From Heteroruminococcus sp964370005 (GTDB lineage: Bacteria > Bacillota > Clostridia > Oscillospirales > Ruminococcaceae), in NCBI GenBank assembly GCA_964370005.1, contig CAYJGR010000056.1:1-15993 (forward strand): DNA of 15,993 nt, in the 5' to 3' direction. Numbering within the stretch: the stretch's first letter is position 1; each line of letters opens with the position of its first letter. Positions 7,925-14,702 of the stretch are shown here, piece by piece. The position numbers and the translations under genes are program-made. The notes below the pieces were generated by a model, which was not told the DNA's origin, searched no databases, and saw only the letters and a list, made by a program, of their open reading frames with translations.

Positions 7925-7953
7925 AGTATATATCATATGTATTTGTATGTCAA
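7925..7953 (-). promoter_or_regulatory. Housekeeping (sigma-A type) promoter of the B12 uptake operon
   Basis: On the minus strand a perfect TTGACA (7953-7948), 17-base spacer and TATACT (7930-7925) lead into the riboswitch. Expected transcription start is near 7917-7919. The strong consensus suggests constitutive initiation, with control left to the riboswitch. Confidence 0.9.
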
Positions 7954-8010
7954 CCTGTTCACCGCCCCTGCCCTTAACTAACACCTAATAACTACTCGCT
8001 AAATACTAAA

Positions 8011-8042
8011 TGCCCCCTCCGACCTTGCGGCCAAAGGGGGCA
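8011..8042 (-). terminator. Intrinsic terminator after the cold-shock gene
   Basis: TGCCCCCT at 8011 and AGGGGGCA ending at 8042 form a strong GC-rich stem around GACCTTGCGGCC. It lies 30 bases past the cold-shock stop codon. On the minus strand it is followed by ATTTAGTATTTAG, a weak U-rich tract. It separates this gene from the B12 operon promoter. Confidence 0.75.
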
Positions 8043-8071
8043 TGTTTGCACACGCTATAAAGGGTTTAGAC

Positions 8072-8284
8072 TTATGCGGGGCGAACGTTTACAGCGCGAA
8101 GCTTCTCGCTGTTCTTGGGATCGGGCTCGGTGTCAAAAGTAACCTTCTGACCTTCTGCCAAAGTCTTAAAGCCATCAATCATGATAGCCGAGAAATGTAC
8201 AAATACATCCTCACCGCCCTCATCGTTCGAGATGAAGCCGAAACCTTTGTCTGCGTTAAACCATTTTACAGTACCGTTGTTCAT
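8072..8284 (-). CDS. Cold-shock protein (CspA/CspB family)
   Basis: This 70-residue single cold-shock domain is at the standard family length. The RNA-binding motifs are KGFGFI (RNP1) and VFVHF (RNP2), after the usual NNGTVKWFNADKG opening. The ATG at 8284 is chosen over one 15 bases upstream because GGAGG lies 8-9 bases before it and because family members begin M-x-x-G-T-V-K-W-F. These proteins bind single-stranded nucleic acid and act as RNA chaperones and transcription antiterminators in the cytoplasm. The gene is monocistronic, with its own consensus promoter, a roughly 120-base leader containing a strong hairpin, and a terminator. A long structured leader is typical of autoregulated or cold-regulated csp genes. 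Confidence 0.97.
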   Translation of the reverse strand: MNNGTVKWFNADKGFGFISNDEGGEDVFVHFSAIMIDGFKTLAEGQKVTFDTEPDPKNSEKLRAVNVRPA

Positions 8285-8325
8285 GGGTGGAACCTCCAAA
8301 ATTTAATTATATTCTACGGCCAATC

Positions 8326-8382
8326 AAAAAACCTGCACAAAATGTAAATCATCAACGAACAACAATTTACAGCATGTGCAGG
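8326..8382 (-). promoter_or_regulatory. Terminator-like hairpin in the csp leader (possible attenuator or thermoswitch)
   Basis: Arms CCTGCAC (8332-8338) with GTGCAGG (8376-8382) and TGTAAAT (8343-8349) with ATTTACA (8365-8371) form two stacked 7-bp helices. They are separated by a symmetric 4x4 internal loop and capped by a 15-base loop. On the minus strand the structure is followed directly by TTTTTT (8331-8326). It lies between the promoter and the start codon, so it would either terminate or regulate csp transcription. Confidence 0.75.
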
Positions 8383-8412
8383 AACCATTGTCGCATTTAG
8401 AATACGTTTATC

Positions 8413-8441
8413 ATTCTATCACGCCTTTACCCCGTTGTCAA
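8413..8441 (-). promoter_or_regulatory. Promoter of the cold-shock gene
   Basis: Minus strand TTGACA (8441-8436), 17-base spacer, TAGAAT (8418-8413). Start expected near 8406, giving a leader of about 120 bases before the csp ATG. Confidence 0.88.
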
Positions 8442-8561
8442 TAAAAAATGTATATATTACAGAAACTTTTGCTCGACAAATTCTATGTTTTTACGACTAC
8501 GCCATAAACCAAAGATTATTATATGACAAAAACCCTGTTATTACCATTTTTGCTTTGTCTC

Positions 8562-8599
8562 ATAAAATCCCCCACATCGATATTCAAAGCGATGTGGGG
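8562..8599 (-). terminator. Intrinsic terminator after the muramidase gene
   Basis: A perfect 10-bp stem, CCCCACATCG (8570-8579) with CGATGTGGGG (8590-8599), is followed on the minus strand by GATTTTATG. It lies 20 bases past the muramidase stop. The plus-strand side (AACTATTTTTG) is also U-rich. The interval 8442-8561 to its left contains no gene that I can see. Confidence 0.8.
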
Positions 8600-8619
8600 A
8601 ACTATTTTTGCAGAAATTA

Positions 8620-9684
8620 TCAGGCGGCGTCATCGGTGGAGGCCTCTGGCTGGGCGACCTCCTCGGCCGGTGCGGGCTGTATAAACTGCATGTTAAGGTC
8701 TACAGCTCCGGTGATACCGGCCACCCTACCTGTGCAGGAGTACTGCCATATATCCATCTCATAGGGATAAAAAGGCTCATTGTAGTACATAGCCATCCAC
8801 ATGGGGTACTGGGACAGCTGGTCAAGATAAAGCTTTTCGGATATAAACTTTGCGTAGGAATAAACCATGGGGTCATACCCACCGGCGGCAACCGTGTCAC
8901 AAAAACCGATGGCGGCATCTGTAAACTGCTGATTGCTTGTGTATGCGGTGCGGGCGGTGTAGTTGGGAGGTCCCTCGATATCAAAAGCTACAGGGTAATC
9001 CAGCTCATACCCCTCGAGTGCACGCAGTACATACTGTGCCTCGGCCACACCCTCGCTGTAATTTCTGGCCTGCGAGTAGAAATACACACCCACATCTATG
9101 CCGGCTGCCTTTGCGCCCTCAAGATTGCGATAAAAATACTTATCCATATTTATTTTACCGGTCTGGTAGCCACGATATCCGAGGCGGATGAAGGCATATT
9201 CCACCCCATCGGCGGCCACACGGTTCCAATCGATTATGCCTTGGAATTGGGACACATCTATGCCCTTTATGGCCATTGACTGCCCATCCACCACATAATC
9301 CTTTACATAACCGCTCGTCACCAGATTATGAAAGTCCAAATCATTTTTGGGCAGATTTTGATTTACCGGAATGTGCTGATATGTATCACCCTGCTTAAAG
9401 ACAAAGTAGTCATCCACAAAGCGTTGTAGGTATGCGGCAGAAATTCGGTACTCCCCCGCAAGGGCGGTCAGACTCTGCACACTCATGGAGTCATATTTTT
9501 GTATCTCTCTTAAAAAATTTGGGTCCAGGCTATCAAAATCTTCGGCTTCCTCCAAGAGATTCTCCAGTGGAATTATGCCCTCCACCACGTTGCTTTGTGT
9601 CACAGCTCCGGCCGGCATGGTTAAAATCATGGACAATGCCAGCACAGATATGAGCATCCTAATCAGTGCCAAGGGTTTTTTCAT
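8620..9684 (-). CDS. Secreted GH25-family lysozyme/N-acetylmuramidase
   Basis: This protein has 354 residues from the ATG at 9684. An ATG at 9696 would add four residues, but AGGATGG, which overlaps it, serves as the ribosome site for 9684. Residues 1-27 are a signal peptide (MKKPLALIRM start, cleavage near PAGA-VT). Residues 30-135 are an unassigned acidic N-terminal region. Residues about 139-335 are a GH25 barrel: GIDVSQFQG (141-149) with the conserved Asp143, AFIRLGYRG, and the catalytic DxE as DIE (235-237). The C-terminal 20 residues are alanine/proline/glutamate-rich with no wall-binding repeats. GH25 enzymes cut the MurNAc-GlcNAc bond of peptidoglycan. A role in wall turnover, growth or spore germination is possible; nothing phage-like surrounds it. 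It is monocistronic, with a terminator downstream. Confidence 0.93.
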   Translation of the reverse strand: MKKPLALIRMLISVLALSMILTMPAGAVTQSNVVEGIIPLENLLEEAEDFDSLDPNFLREIQKYDSMSVQSLTALAGEYRISAAYLQRFVDDYFVFKQGDTYQHIPVNQNLPKNDLDFHNLVTSGYVKDYVVDGQSMAIKGIDVSQFQGIIDWNRVAADGVEYAFIRLGYRGYQTGKINMDKYFYRNLEGAKAAGIDVGVYFYSQARNYSEGVAEAQYVLRALEGYELDYPVAFDIEGPPNYTARTAYTSNQQFTDAAIGFCDTVAAGGYDPMVYSYAKFISEKLYLDQLSQYPMWMAMYYNEPFYPYEMDIWQYSCTGRVAGITGAVDLNMQFIQPAPAEEVAQPEASTDDAA

Positions 9685-9725
9685 CTCTTTTACCATCCTG
9701 TTACTATAATTTTTAGGAGCAAGTT

Positions 9726-9765
9726 GGGCAAATTCTAAACTATGTCATATTAAAACCGTTTGCCC
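9726..9765. repeat. Inverted repeat upstream of the muramidase gene
   Basis: GGGCAAA (9726-9732) and TTTGCCC (9759-9765) are perfect 7-base arms around a 26-base AT-rich centre, 42 bases before the muramidase start. This could be an operator flanking the promoter. No convincing -35/-10 pair was found there, so the role is unproven. Confidence 0.35.
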
Positions 9766-9827
9766 ACATCTGTCGCAACCTGCACATGTCACAGCCTGAT
9801 GACATCTATAAAAATCCGCCAAAACGG

Positions 9828-10319
9828 TCAATAGCCTCGCACGCCCTCGAGGGAGTCGTCATGCGATACCCACTCATCATACACCTTGACAGCCCGAAAC
9901 TCATCCTTGCTGTCCCGCACAATGACGGTGGCGATACCTGCATTTATAATCATACGTTTACACATTGCACAGGGGTTGGCGTTTGCAACATAGCCCGAAC
10001 CATCCCCCTCAAGCCCCACCAAAAACAATGTGGCATCGAGTGTATCGGCACGGGAGGCATGTATAATGGCATTGGCCTCGGCATGTACCGAGCGACATAG
10101 CTCATACCGCTCTCCACGTGGCACATTAAGTTTTTCTCGGGTGCAGTAGCCCAAATCGGAACAATTTATCCGACCACGTGGCGCACCAACATAACCTGTC
10201 GATACAATTTGATCGTTTTTTACTATAATAGCCCCAAAATTACGGCGCAAACAGGTACCACGCTCGGCCACCACCTCGGCGATATCAAGATAATAGTTAA
10301 TTTTGTCACGTCTTGGCAT
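9828..10319 (-). CDS. comEB: dCMP deaminase / ComEB-type zinc cytidine deaminase family
   Basis: This 163-residue protein is typical of deoxycytidylate deaminases. The zinc site is complete: HAE at 79-81 (His ligand and catalytic Glu81) and PCAMC at 116-120 (Cys117 and Cys120). The N-terminal RRNFGAIIVKN (25-35), STGYVGAPRG and the CSVHAE-like RSVHAEANAI block are characteristic. The reaction is dCMP to dUMP, feeding thymidylate synthesis in the cytoplasm. In Bacillus the homologue lies in the comE locus, but no competence genes are present here. The ATG at 10319 has a GGGGGG ribosome site 7 bases upstream. Its promoter is divergent from rsmA. The downstream muramidase is 143 bases away and probably separate. 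Confidence 0.93.
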   Translation of the reverse strand: MPRRDKINYYLDIAEVVAERGTCLRRNFGAIIVKNDQIVSTGYVGAPRGRINCSDLGYCTREKLNVPRGERYELCRSVHAEANAIIHASRADTLDATLFLVGLEGDGSGYVANANPCAMCKRMIINAGIATVIVRDSKDEFRAVKVYDEWVSHDDSLEGVRGY

Positions 10320-10352
10320 AGTTAACCCCCCATTTTTTCATATTCAATGTTT

Positions 10353-10381
10353 ATTTTACCCTATCAAGGTATTTTTTTCAA
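10353..10381 (-). promoter_or_regulatory. Promoter of the dCMP deaminase gene
   Basis: Minus strand TTGAAA (10381-10376), 17-base spacer, TAAAAT (10358-10353). It lies back to back with the rsmA promoter. Confidence 0.75.
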
Positions 10382-10400
10382 TGATTTTCGTCAAAAAATA

Positions 10401-10409
10401 TGATATAAT
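10401..10409 (+). promoter_or_regulatory. Extended -10 promoter of rsmA
   Basis: TGATATAAT is a perfect extended -10 (TGn plus TATAAT at 10404-10409), 34 bases before the rsmA start. The corresponding -35 (near 10381-10387, ATGATTT) is poor, which the TGn motif would offset. Its -35 region abuts the -35 of the divergent deaminase promoter. Confidence 0.75.
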
Positions 10410-10443
10410 TACAGGAAATATATGCTAAATGAGGTGCTACCAC

Positions 10444-11307
10444 ATGCAAGGGCTCACAAATATCGGTATAATAAGAGATTTGCTCGACCGCCACGGATTT
10501 AAATTTTCCAAGTCACTCGGGCAAAACTTCATCATAAACCCCTCAATCTGCCCCCGAATTTCGGACATGGGGGGTGTGGTCGGGCGGGGTGTCATTGAAA
10601 TCGGTACAGGCATCGGGGTGTTGACCCATCAGCTCGCACTCGATGCCAAAAAGGTGGTCTGCATCGAAATTGACAACCGCCTGCTACCTATACTCGACGA
10701 AACGTTATCCGAGCATGACAACATAAAAATCATAAACGCCGATGTGCTAAAAACCGACCTTGCCGCCGTCATTACACAGGAATTTGAGGGCATGGAGGTG
10801 GTTATATGCGCCAATCTCCCCTACTACATCACTTCCCCCATCATCATGAAACTTTTGGAAGAGCGTTTACCGATAAAGTCGATCACCGTCATGGTGCAAA
10901 AGGAGGCCGCCACCCGCATATGCGCCCCCCCGGGCACACGTGCTGTGGGAGCGGTCAGTTTGGCGGTGCAGTACTACAGCATACCCACATTGCTATTCCC
11001 TGTCAGTCGAGGGTCATTTATGCCGGCACCCAATGTCGATTCGGCCGTGATACGCCTTGATATACGTGATAGGCCCGCTGTACAGGTGGCCGATGAGGGA
11101 TATTTTTTCTCGGTGGTAAAAGCGGCGTTTGGCCAGCGTCGCAAAACACTACACAATGCGCTATCGGCGGGACTATCCATACCAAAAGATCAGATAGCCA
11201 TCGCCATGCAGACCGCCGACCTCCCCCTGACCTCCCGTGCCGAACAACTGACCATGCAAAGTTTTGCTGACCTTGCCACGGTACTGTGGCAAAATAATAA
11301 AAAGTGA
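10444..11307 (+). CDS. rsmA: 16S rRNA (adenine1518/1519-N6)-dimethyltransferase RsmA/KsgA
   Basis: This protein has 287 residues from the ATG at 10444, preceded by GAGGTG at 7 bases; an ATG at 10429 has no ribosome site. The N-terminal KFSKSLGQNFIIN (20-32) is the classic RsmA opening. The SAM pocket follows as EIGTGIGVLT (52-61; threonine replaces the usual proline), acidic E75 and D100, and the catalytic NLPY at 124-127 with YITSPIIMKL after it. The C-terminal domain has MVQKEAATRI, GSFMPAPNVDSAVIRL and FGQRRKTLHNAL. It dimethylates two adjacent adenines in the terminal helix of 16S rRNA during 30S maturation; loss gives kasugamycin resistance. The Dabb gene follows 10 bases later and is probably cotranscribed. 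Confidence 0.97.
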   Translation: MQGLTNIGIIRDLLDRHGFKFSKSLGQNFIINPSICPRISDMGGVVGRGVIEIGTGIGVLTHQLALDAKKVVCIEIDNRLLPILDETLSEHDNIKIINADVLKTDLAAVITQEFEGMEVVICANLPYYITSPIIMKLLEERLPIKSITVMVQKEAATRICAPPGTRAVGAVSLAVQYYSIPTLLFPVSRGSFMPAPNVDSAVIRLDIRDRPAVQVADEGYFFSVVKAAFGQRRKTLHNALSAGLSIPKDQIAIAMQTADLPLTSRAEQLTMQSFADLATVLWQNNKK

Positions 11308-11317
11308 GGTATATAAA

Positions 11318-11611
11318 ATGATCAAACATGTTGTGTGCTACAAGTTCAAAGATGATATTGAGAATGTGCGTGAAAAGTCCAAAGAGGTGCTGATGTCCAT
11401 GAGGGGCAAAGTGCCACAGGTGGTGGATATTGAAGTGGGCATAGATTTTCTGGCCTCCCCCCGCTCTTATGACCTTGTGTTATCGGTCACATTCGACAGT
11501 GCCGAGGCTATGGAGGAGTACCAAAAGGATGAATATCATGTATCGGTGGTCAAAAAGCATATGCACAGTGTTGTGGATAAGAGTGTAGCGGTGGATTATA
11601 ATATGGAATAA
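11318..11611 (+). CDS. Dabb (stress-responsive dimeric alpha/beta-barrel) family protein
   Basis: This 97-residue protein is of normal length for a single Dabb domain. It opens with MIKHVVCYKFKDD (conserved His4 and the VxxxKFK strand) and includes VVDIEVGIDF, a YDLVLSVTFDS strand and YQKDEYHVSVVKKH, the region matching the usual Y-x-x-H-P-x-H motif. The fold is a small ferredoxin-like homodimer. Bacterial members are mostly uncharacterised; some plant and fungal relatives are cyclases or stress proteins. The ATG at 11318 follows GTGAGGT. An ATG 54 bases upstream inside rsmA is rejected, since it would duplicate rsmA coding sequence and lacks a ribosome site. It is probably cotranscribed with rsmA. 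No terminator is visible before the N gap. Confidence 0.9.
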   Translation: MIKHVVCYKFKDDIENVREKSKEVLMSMRGKVPQVVDIEVGIDFLASPRSYDLVLSVTFDSAEAMEEYQKDEYHVSVVKKHMHSVVDKSVAVDYNME

Positions 11612-11658
11612 GTACTGAAAGACTGTCAAAAAACCGAAAACCTATAGCTCTCGGAGGG

Positions 11659-11719
11659 NNNNNNNNNNNNNNNNNNNNNNNNNNNNNNNNNNNNNNNNNN
11701 NNNNNNNNNNNNNNNNNNN
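11659..11719. other. Assembly gap, 61 N
   Basis: Positions 11659-11719 are unknown bases. The flanks (11612-11658 and 11720-11735) contain no gene. The text before the gap, ending CTATAGCTCTCGGAGGG, resembles nothing I can name. The intergenic interval 11612-11826 therefore holds this gap, one terminator hairpin and a possible promoter. Confidence 0.99.
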
Positions 11720-11735
11720 TGGACAAACTTAAAAT

Positions 11736-11762
11736 AAATGTGCCGAAAAGCACATTTGTTTT
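11736..11762 (+). terminator. Intrinsic terminator hairpin after the gap
   Basis: A perfect 8-bp stem, AAATGTGC (11736-11743) with GCACATTT (11750-11757), has loop CGAAAA and is followed by GTTTTATT. It would end plus-strand transcription entering from the gap or the rsmA-Dabb operon. The arms are AT-rich at the base, so it can also act for the minus strand. Confidence 0.7.
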
Positions 11763-11771
11763 ATTATGCTA

Positions 11772-11798
11772 TTGCGTTAAAATCTTCTTAATTATACT
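11772..11798 (+). promoter_or_regulatory. Possible promoter of the nucleoside hydrolase operon
   Basis: TTGCGT (11772-11777) and TATACT (11793-11798) are separated by only 15 bases, shorter than ideal. The -10 is good and lies 28 bases before the start codon. Confidence 0.4.
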
Positions 11799-11826
11799 TT
11801 ATCAATAATTGAGAGGATGGGTCAAA

Positions 11827-12774
11827 ATGCGAAAATTCATAATTGATAGTGATACTGCCAGTGATGATGCAGTCGCTACCATAATAGGACTTTTGAGCGA
11901 CGAAATAGATGTGCTTGGCATAACCACCCTTTGCGGCAACATCCCACTTGAGACCGCCACGGCCAACGCCCTTGCCACCAAGGAGCTGTGTGGTTCTGAT
12001 ATCGGGGTGTACCCCGGTGCGACAAAGCCACTGTCCAAAGAGCGTGTCGAGACTGCATGTGTACACGGCAGTGACGGTATGGGTGATGTCGGACTAATTC
12101 ACCCCACCACGAGTGCGAGCGAGCAACATGCGGTGGATTTTTTGTTGGAGACGATTAAAAACAACCCCGATGAAGTCGAGATAATTGCACTTGGGCCTGC
12201 GACAAATGTCGCTGTGGCGATACTGCGTGACCCTGAGATGATGAAAAAAGTCAAAAAAATCTGGTCGATGGGCACAGGAGGGTTTGGTCACGGCAACGCA
12301 ACACCGGTGGCAGAATTCAACGTATACATAGATGCTGAGAGTTATAAAATTATGCTTGATAGTGGCATCCCCATAACGATTATCGGTTTTGATCTATGTT
12401 TAGGGGATTCGGCGCTTAACAAGGCTGACCTTGAAAAACTTTCGGATGGTGGCGAAATTGGGAAATTTGTGGTGGGTTGCACGACAGCACTTCTAAACTA
12501 CAACCTGTCTAAGCACGGCAAACATCAGGTTGATTTACCCGATGCGGTGGCGATAGGCGTGGCGATTTGGGAAGATATTATCCTTGAGCAAACAGAGTGT
12601 AATTGCTACTGCTGCATAGGCGAACCCGCCACATACGGACAGGTCATCATTGCCGATAGCAGCACATCCTACGAGGCTCAAAACATGGATTACAGCAAGA
12701 TAAATGCCACGGTGATCAAGAAAATCAACCCCGCACTTTTTAAGGAAAAAATGATTTCACTGCTTTGCAGATAG
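11827..12774 (+). CDS. Inosine/uridine-preferring nucleoside hydrolase family (ribonucleoside hydrolase)
   Basis: This protein has 315 residues from the ATG at 11827, with AGGATGGG about 6 bases upstream; an ATG at 11809 would place the ribosome site inside the gene. The calcium-binding N-terminal signature is IIDSDTASDDAVA (5-17), a variant of DTDPGxDDAxA with Asp7, Asp9, Asp13 and Asp14 kept and the glycine replaced by Ala11. Other family blocks are HGSDGMGD (80-87), ALGPATNVA (121-129), EFNVYIDAESYK (163-174) and LPDAVA (237-242) with the final metal-binding Asp239. It splits ribonucleosides into base and ribose. There is no signal peptide, so it is cytosolic. The phosphoesterase gene follows after 8 bases, and together they form a nucleotide salvage or breakdown pair. 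Substrate preference among purines and pyrimidines cannot be read from sequence. Confidence 0.93.
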   Translation: MRKFIIDSDTASDDAVATIIGLLSDEIDVLGITTLCGNIPLETATANALATKELCGSDIGVYPGATKPLSKERVETACVHGSDGMGDVGLIHPTTSASEQHAVDFLLETIKNNPDEVEIIALGPATNVAVAILRDPEMMKKVKKIWSMGTGGFGHGNATPVAEFNVYIDAESYKIMLDSGIPITIIGFDLCLGDSALNKADLEKLSDGGEIGKFVVGCTTALLNYNLSKHGKHQVDLPDAVAIGVAIWEDIILEQTECNCYCCIGEPATYGQVIIADSSTSYEAQNMDYSKINATVIKKINPALFKEKMISLLCR

Positions 12775-12782
12775 GAGGAAAC

Positions 12783-14191
12783 ATGAGTAACCTCAAAAAA
12801 CTTATACTACTGCATTCCAACGATTTACATGGAGATTTTTTCGCCGAGGACATAGATAGCAAGTTAATCGGCGGGGTCTCTATGCTATCGGGCTACATTA
12901 ACAAGGTGCGTAGTGAAGAAGAAAATGTGATTTATGCCATTGCGGGTGATATGTTTCGCGGTTCTGTTATCGATTCGGAATTTAAGGGCATCTCCACGAT
13001 AGAAATTATGAATCTGATCGCACCCGATGTCGTAGGTATCGGCAATCACGAGGTGGATTACGGCGTACCCCATCTTCTTTTTCTTGAAAAATGCGCTAAA
13101 TTCCCCATTATCAATGCAAACTTATTTATAAACACAAATATGATACGGCTATTTCGAGATCATGTAATAATTGAAGTTGGCGGCATGAAAATTCTTTTCA
13201 TAGCCATAATTACCGAGGAAGTGCTTGCACAGACAAAGAGCAACCATCTCATTTCCACATTTCTTGATGTGGGCGAAGCAGCCAATGAAGTGGGCAAAAT
13301 ATGTGACACCTACAACTCCATCGATATCGATTTCACAGTACTTTTAACACATATCGGTTTTGAGGACGACAAAAAGCTGGCCGCCACTTTACACCCGGAA
13401 TGGGGTGTCGATGTCATAATCGGTGGACATTCTCACACCTTGCCCAAGGAGCCTTGTCGTGTAAATGACATTTTAATTGTTCAAGCAGGGGTGGGCACCG
13501 ACCAAATCGGCAGATTTGACATAGTGGTGGACACCGACACAAATTCCATGCATAGTTTTCAGTGGAAAACAATTCCCATAAGTGAAGATACCTGCCCCAA
13601 AGACGAACCACTTGAAAAAATAATCACCAACTATAAAAACATCGTGGACAAAAAATATGGCCGAATACTTACAAGATTACCCGAGATGGCAACACATCCC
13701 AGTCGCATCCAAGAGACAAGTATCGGCAACCTTTTTTGCGATATATTGAGGGATAGTTTTGGGGTGGATCTTGTGATGCTCGGCTCGGGCAGTTTGAGAA
13801 CCGAGAGTTTAGGCCCCATCATTCGCCTATGTGACCTAATTGAAACATTCCCATATGATGACAATATTTTGCTACTGCATGTCACAGGAGAAATGTTAAA
13901 ACGCATGTTAAAACATATATTCAGAGAGGAAGCCTTTGACGGCCATACCGAGTTTTATCAGTTCTCACATGGGTTTAGCGTTGTTTACGATAGGGGGCTC
14001 AAAGATTTTGTGGATTTCACCCTCAATGGCAGCGCAGTTGAAGATGAGAAAATATACAAAATAGCCTTGCAAAATTATCATTATGTAAATTTGATGGATT
14101 TTTTGGGAATCTCTCCCGAGGAAGTTGACAAAATCGGGGCAAAAAAAATCCTCGCCTCTTCCTGCCTCAGTGTGCTTGAAGAAGGGCTTTT
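12783..14191 (+). CDS. 5'-nucleotidase / 2',3'-cyclic phosphodiesterase family (UshA-like), C-terminus lost in gap
   Basis: 469 codons are visible from an ATG at 12783 that follows AGGAGG by 5 bases, then the frame enters the N gap. The metallophosphoesterase domain (1-about 270) has both metal sites: HSNDLHG (11-17, Asp14 and His16), AGDMFRG (54-60, Asp56), GNHEVDYG (87-94, Asn88-His89), LLTHIG with His190, and GGHSHT (214-219). The C-terminal substrate-binding domain has TSIGNLFCDILRDSFGVD and FPYDDNILLLHVTGEML. Close relatives end about here, so few residues are probably missing. Most UshA-type enzymes are exported; this one starts directly with the catalytic strand and has no signal peptide or lipobox. 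With the upstream hydrolase it would turn nucleotides into nucleoside plus phosphate, then base plus ribose. Confidence 0.9.
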
Positions 14192-14291
14192 NNNNNNNNN
14201 NNNNNNNNNNNNNNNNNNNNNNNNNNNNNNNNNNNNNNNNNNNNNNNNNNNNNNNNNNNNNNNNNNNNNNNNNNNNNNNNNNNNNNNNNNN
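14192..14291. other. Scaffold gap, exactly 100 N
   Basis: A run of exactly 100 N is a conventional marker for a gap of unknown size. It removes the 3' ends of two convergent genes. Both lack only a few residues by family length, so the true gap may be small, or the join may be wrong. Confidence 0.99.
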
Positions 14292-14613
14292 TCATGCCCC
14301 ATGATCCGAGCGCTTGTAGTGTGGGAATTACTTCTCTTGATTTTTCGGTAATAAAATACTCCACTCGAATTGGCATTTCATTGTACTGAACCCTTTTAAT
14401 GAGGCCATCTTTTTCTAGCTCTTTGAGCGAAGATGCAAGCATTGTGTTTGTAATGCCTTGGACTTTTTTCATCAGCTCATTATATCTAATCCCGTGCCCA
14501 TTCGACAGCACACAAATAATAGGTATCTTCCATTTGCCACCGATGCGTTTAAGTGCTGTTTGCAGAGGACAAACCTCGCCACATGGGCAATGACTGGCTT
14601 TGCACTCACTCAT
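14292..14613 (-). CDS. HxlR-family winged-helix transcriptional regulator, 3' end lost in gap
   Basis: 107 codons are visible from the ATG at 14613, which follows GAGGGAG. The HxlR signature is clear: C-P-LQTALKRIGGKWK (15-29), then GIRYNELMKKVQGITNTMLASSLKEL as helix-turn-helix (split here only for description), then the wing EMPIRVEYFITEKSRE and a final ALGSWGM where the family usually ends. Family members are 100-125 residues and dimeric, and many sense electrophiles or oxidants through the cysteine just before the first helix (Cys15 here). This protein has three more cysteines at 4, 9 and 11, next to His8, which is unusually cysteine-rich. It is divergent from the split-barrel flavoprotein-like gene and shares a promoter dyad with it, so it most likely controls that gene and itself. 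Confidence 0.93.
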
Positions 14614-14646
14614 ATTTTTCTTACTCCCTCATATTTTTTTGCGTTA

Positions 14647-14675
14647 TTGACACTGTTTTCCTATCGTGTTAATAT
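14647..14675 (+). promoter_or_regulatory. Promoter of the split-barrel protein gene
   Basis: TTGACA (14647-14652), 17-base spacer, TAATAT (14670-14675); start expected near 14682. Confidence 0.85.
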
Positions 14676-14702
14676 CATACCAACTCATAAAAACAAAGTC
14701 AA
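14674..14702 (-). promoter_or_regulatory. Promoter of the HxlR gene, overlapping the plus-strand promoter
   Basis: Minus strand TTGACT (14702-14697), 17-base spacer, TATGAT (14679-14674). Its -10 shares two bases with the -10 of the plus promoter, so only one polymerase can occupy the site at a time. Confidence 0.8.

Noticed and set aside
8042..8347. Plus-strand 101-codon frame
   Set aside because: It is entirely antisense to the cold-shock gene and its leader, and only reflects their sequence.
8608..9279. Plus-strand 223-codon frame
   Set aside because: It is antisense to the GH25 muramidase, whose catalytic motifs and signal peptide establish the true coding strand.
9770..9827. Terminator after the dCMP deaminase gene
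   Set aside because: Only short stems (3-5 bp, such as TGTCA/TGACA) can be drawn, with no proper U tract.
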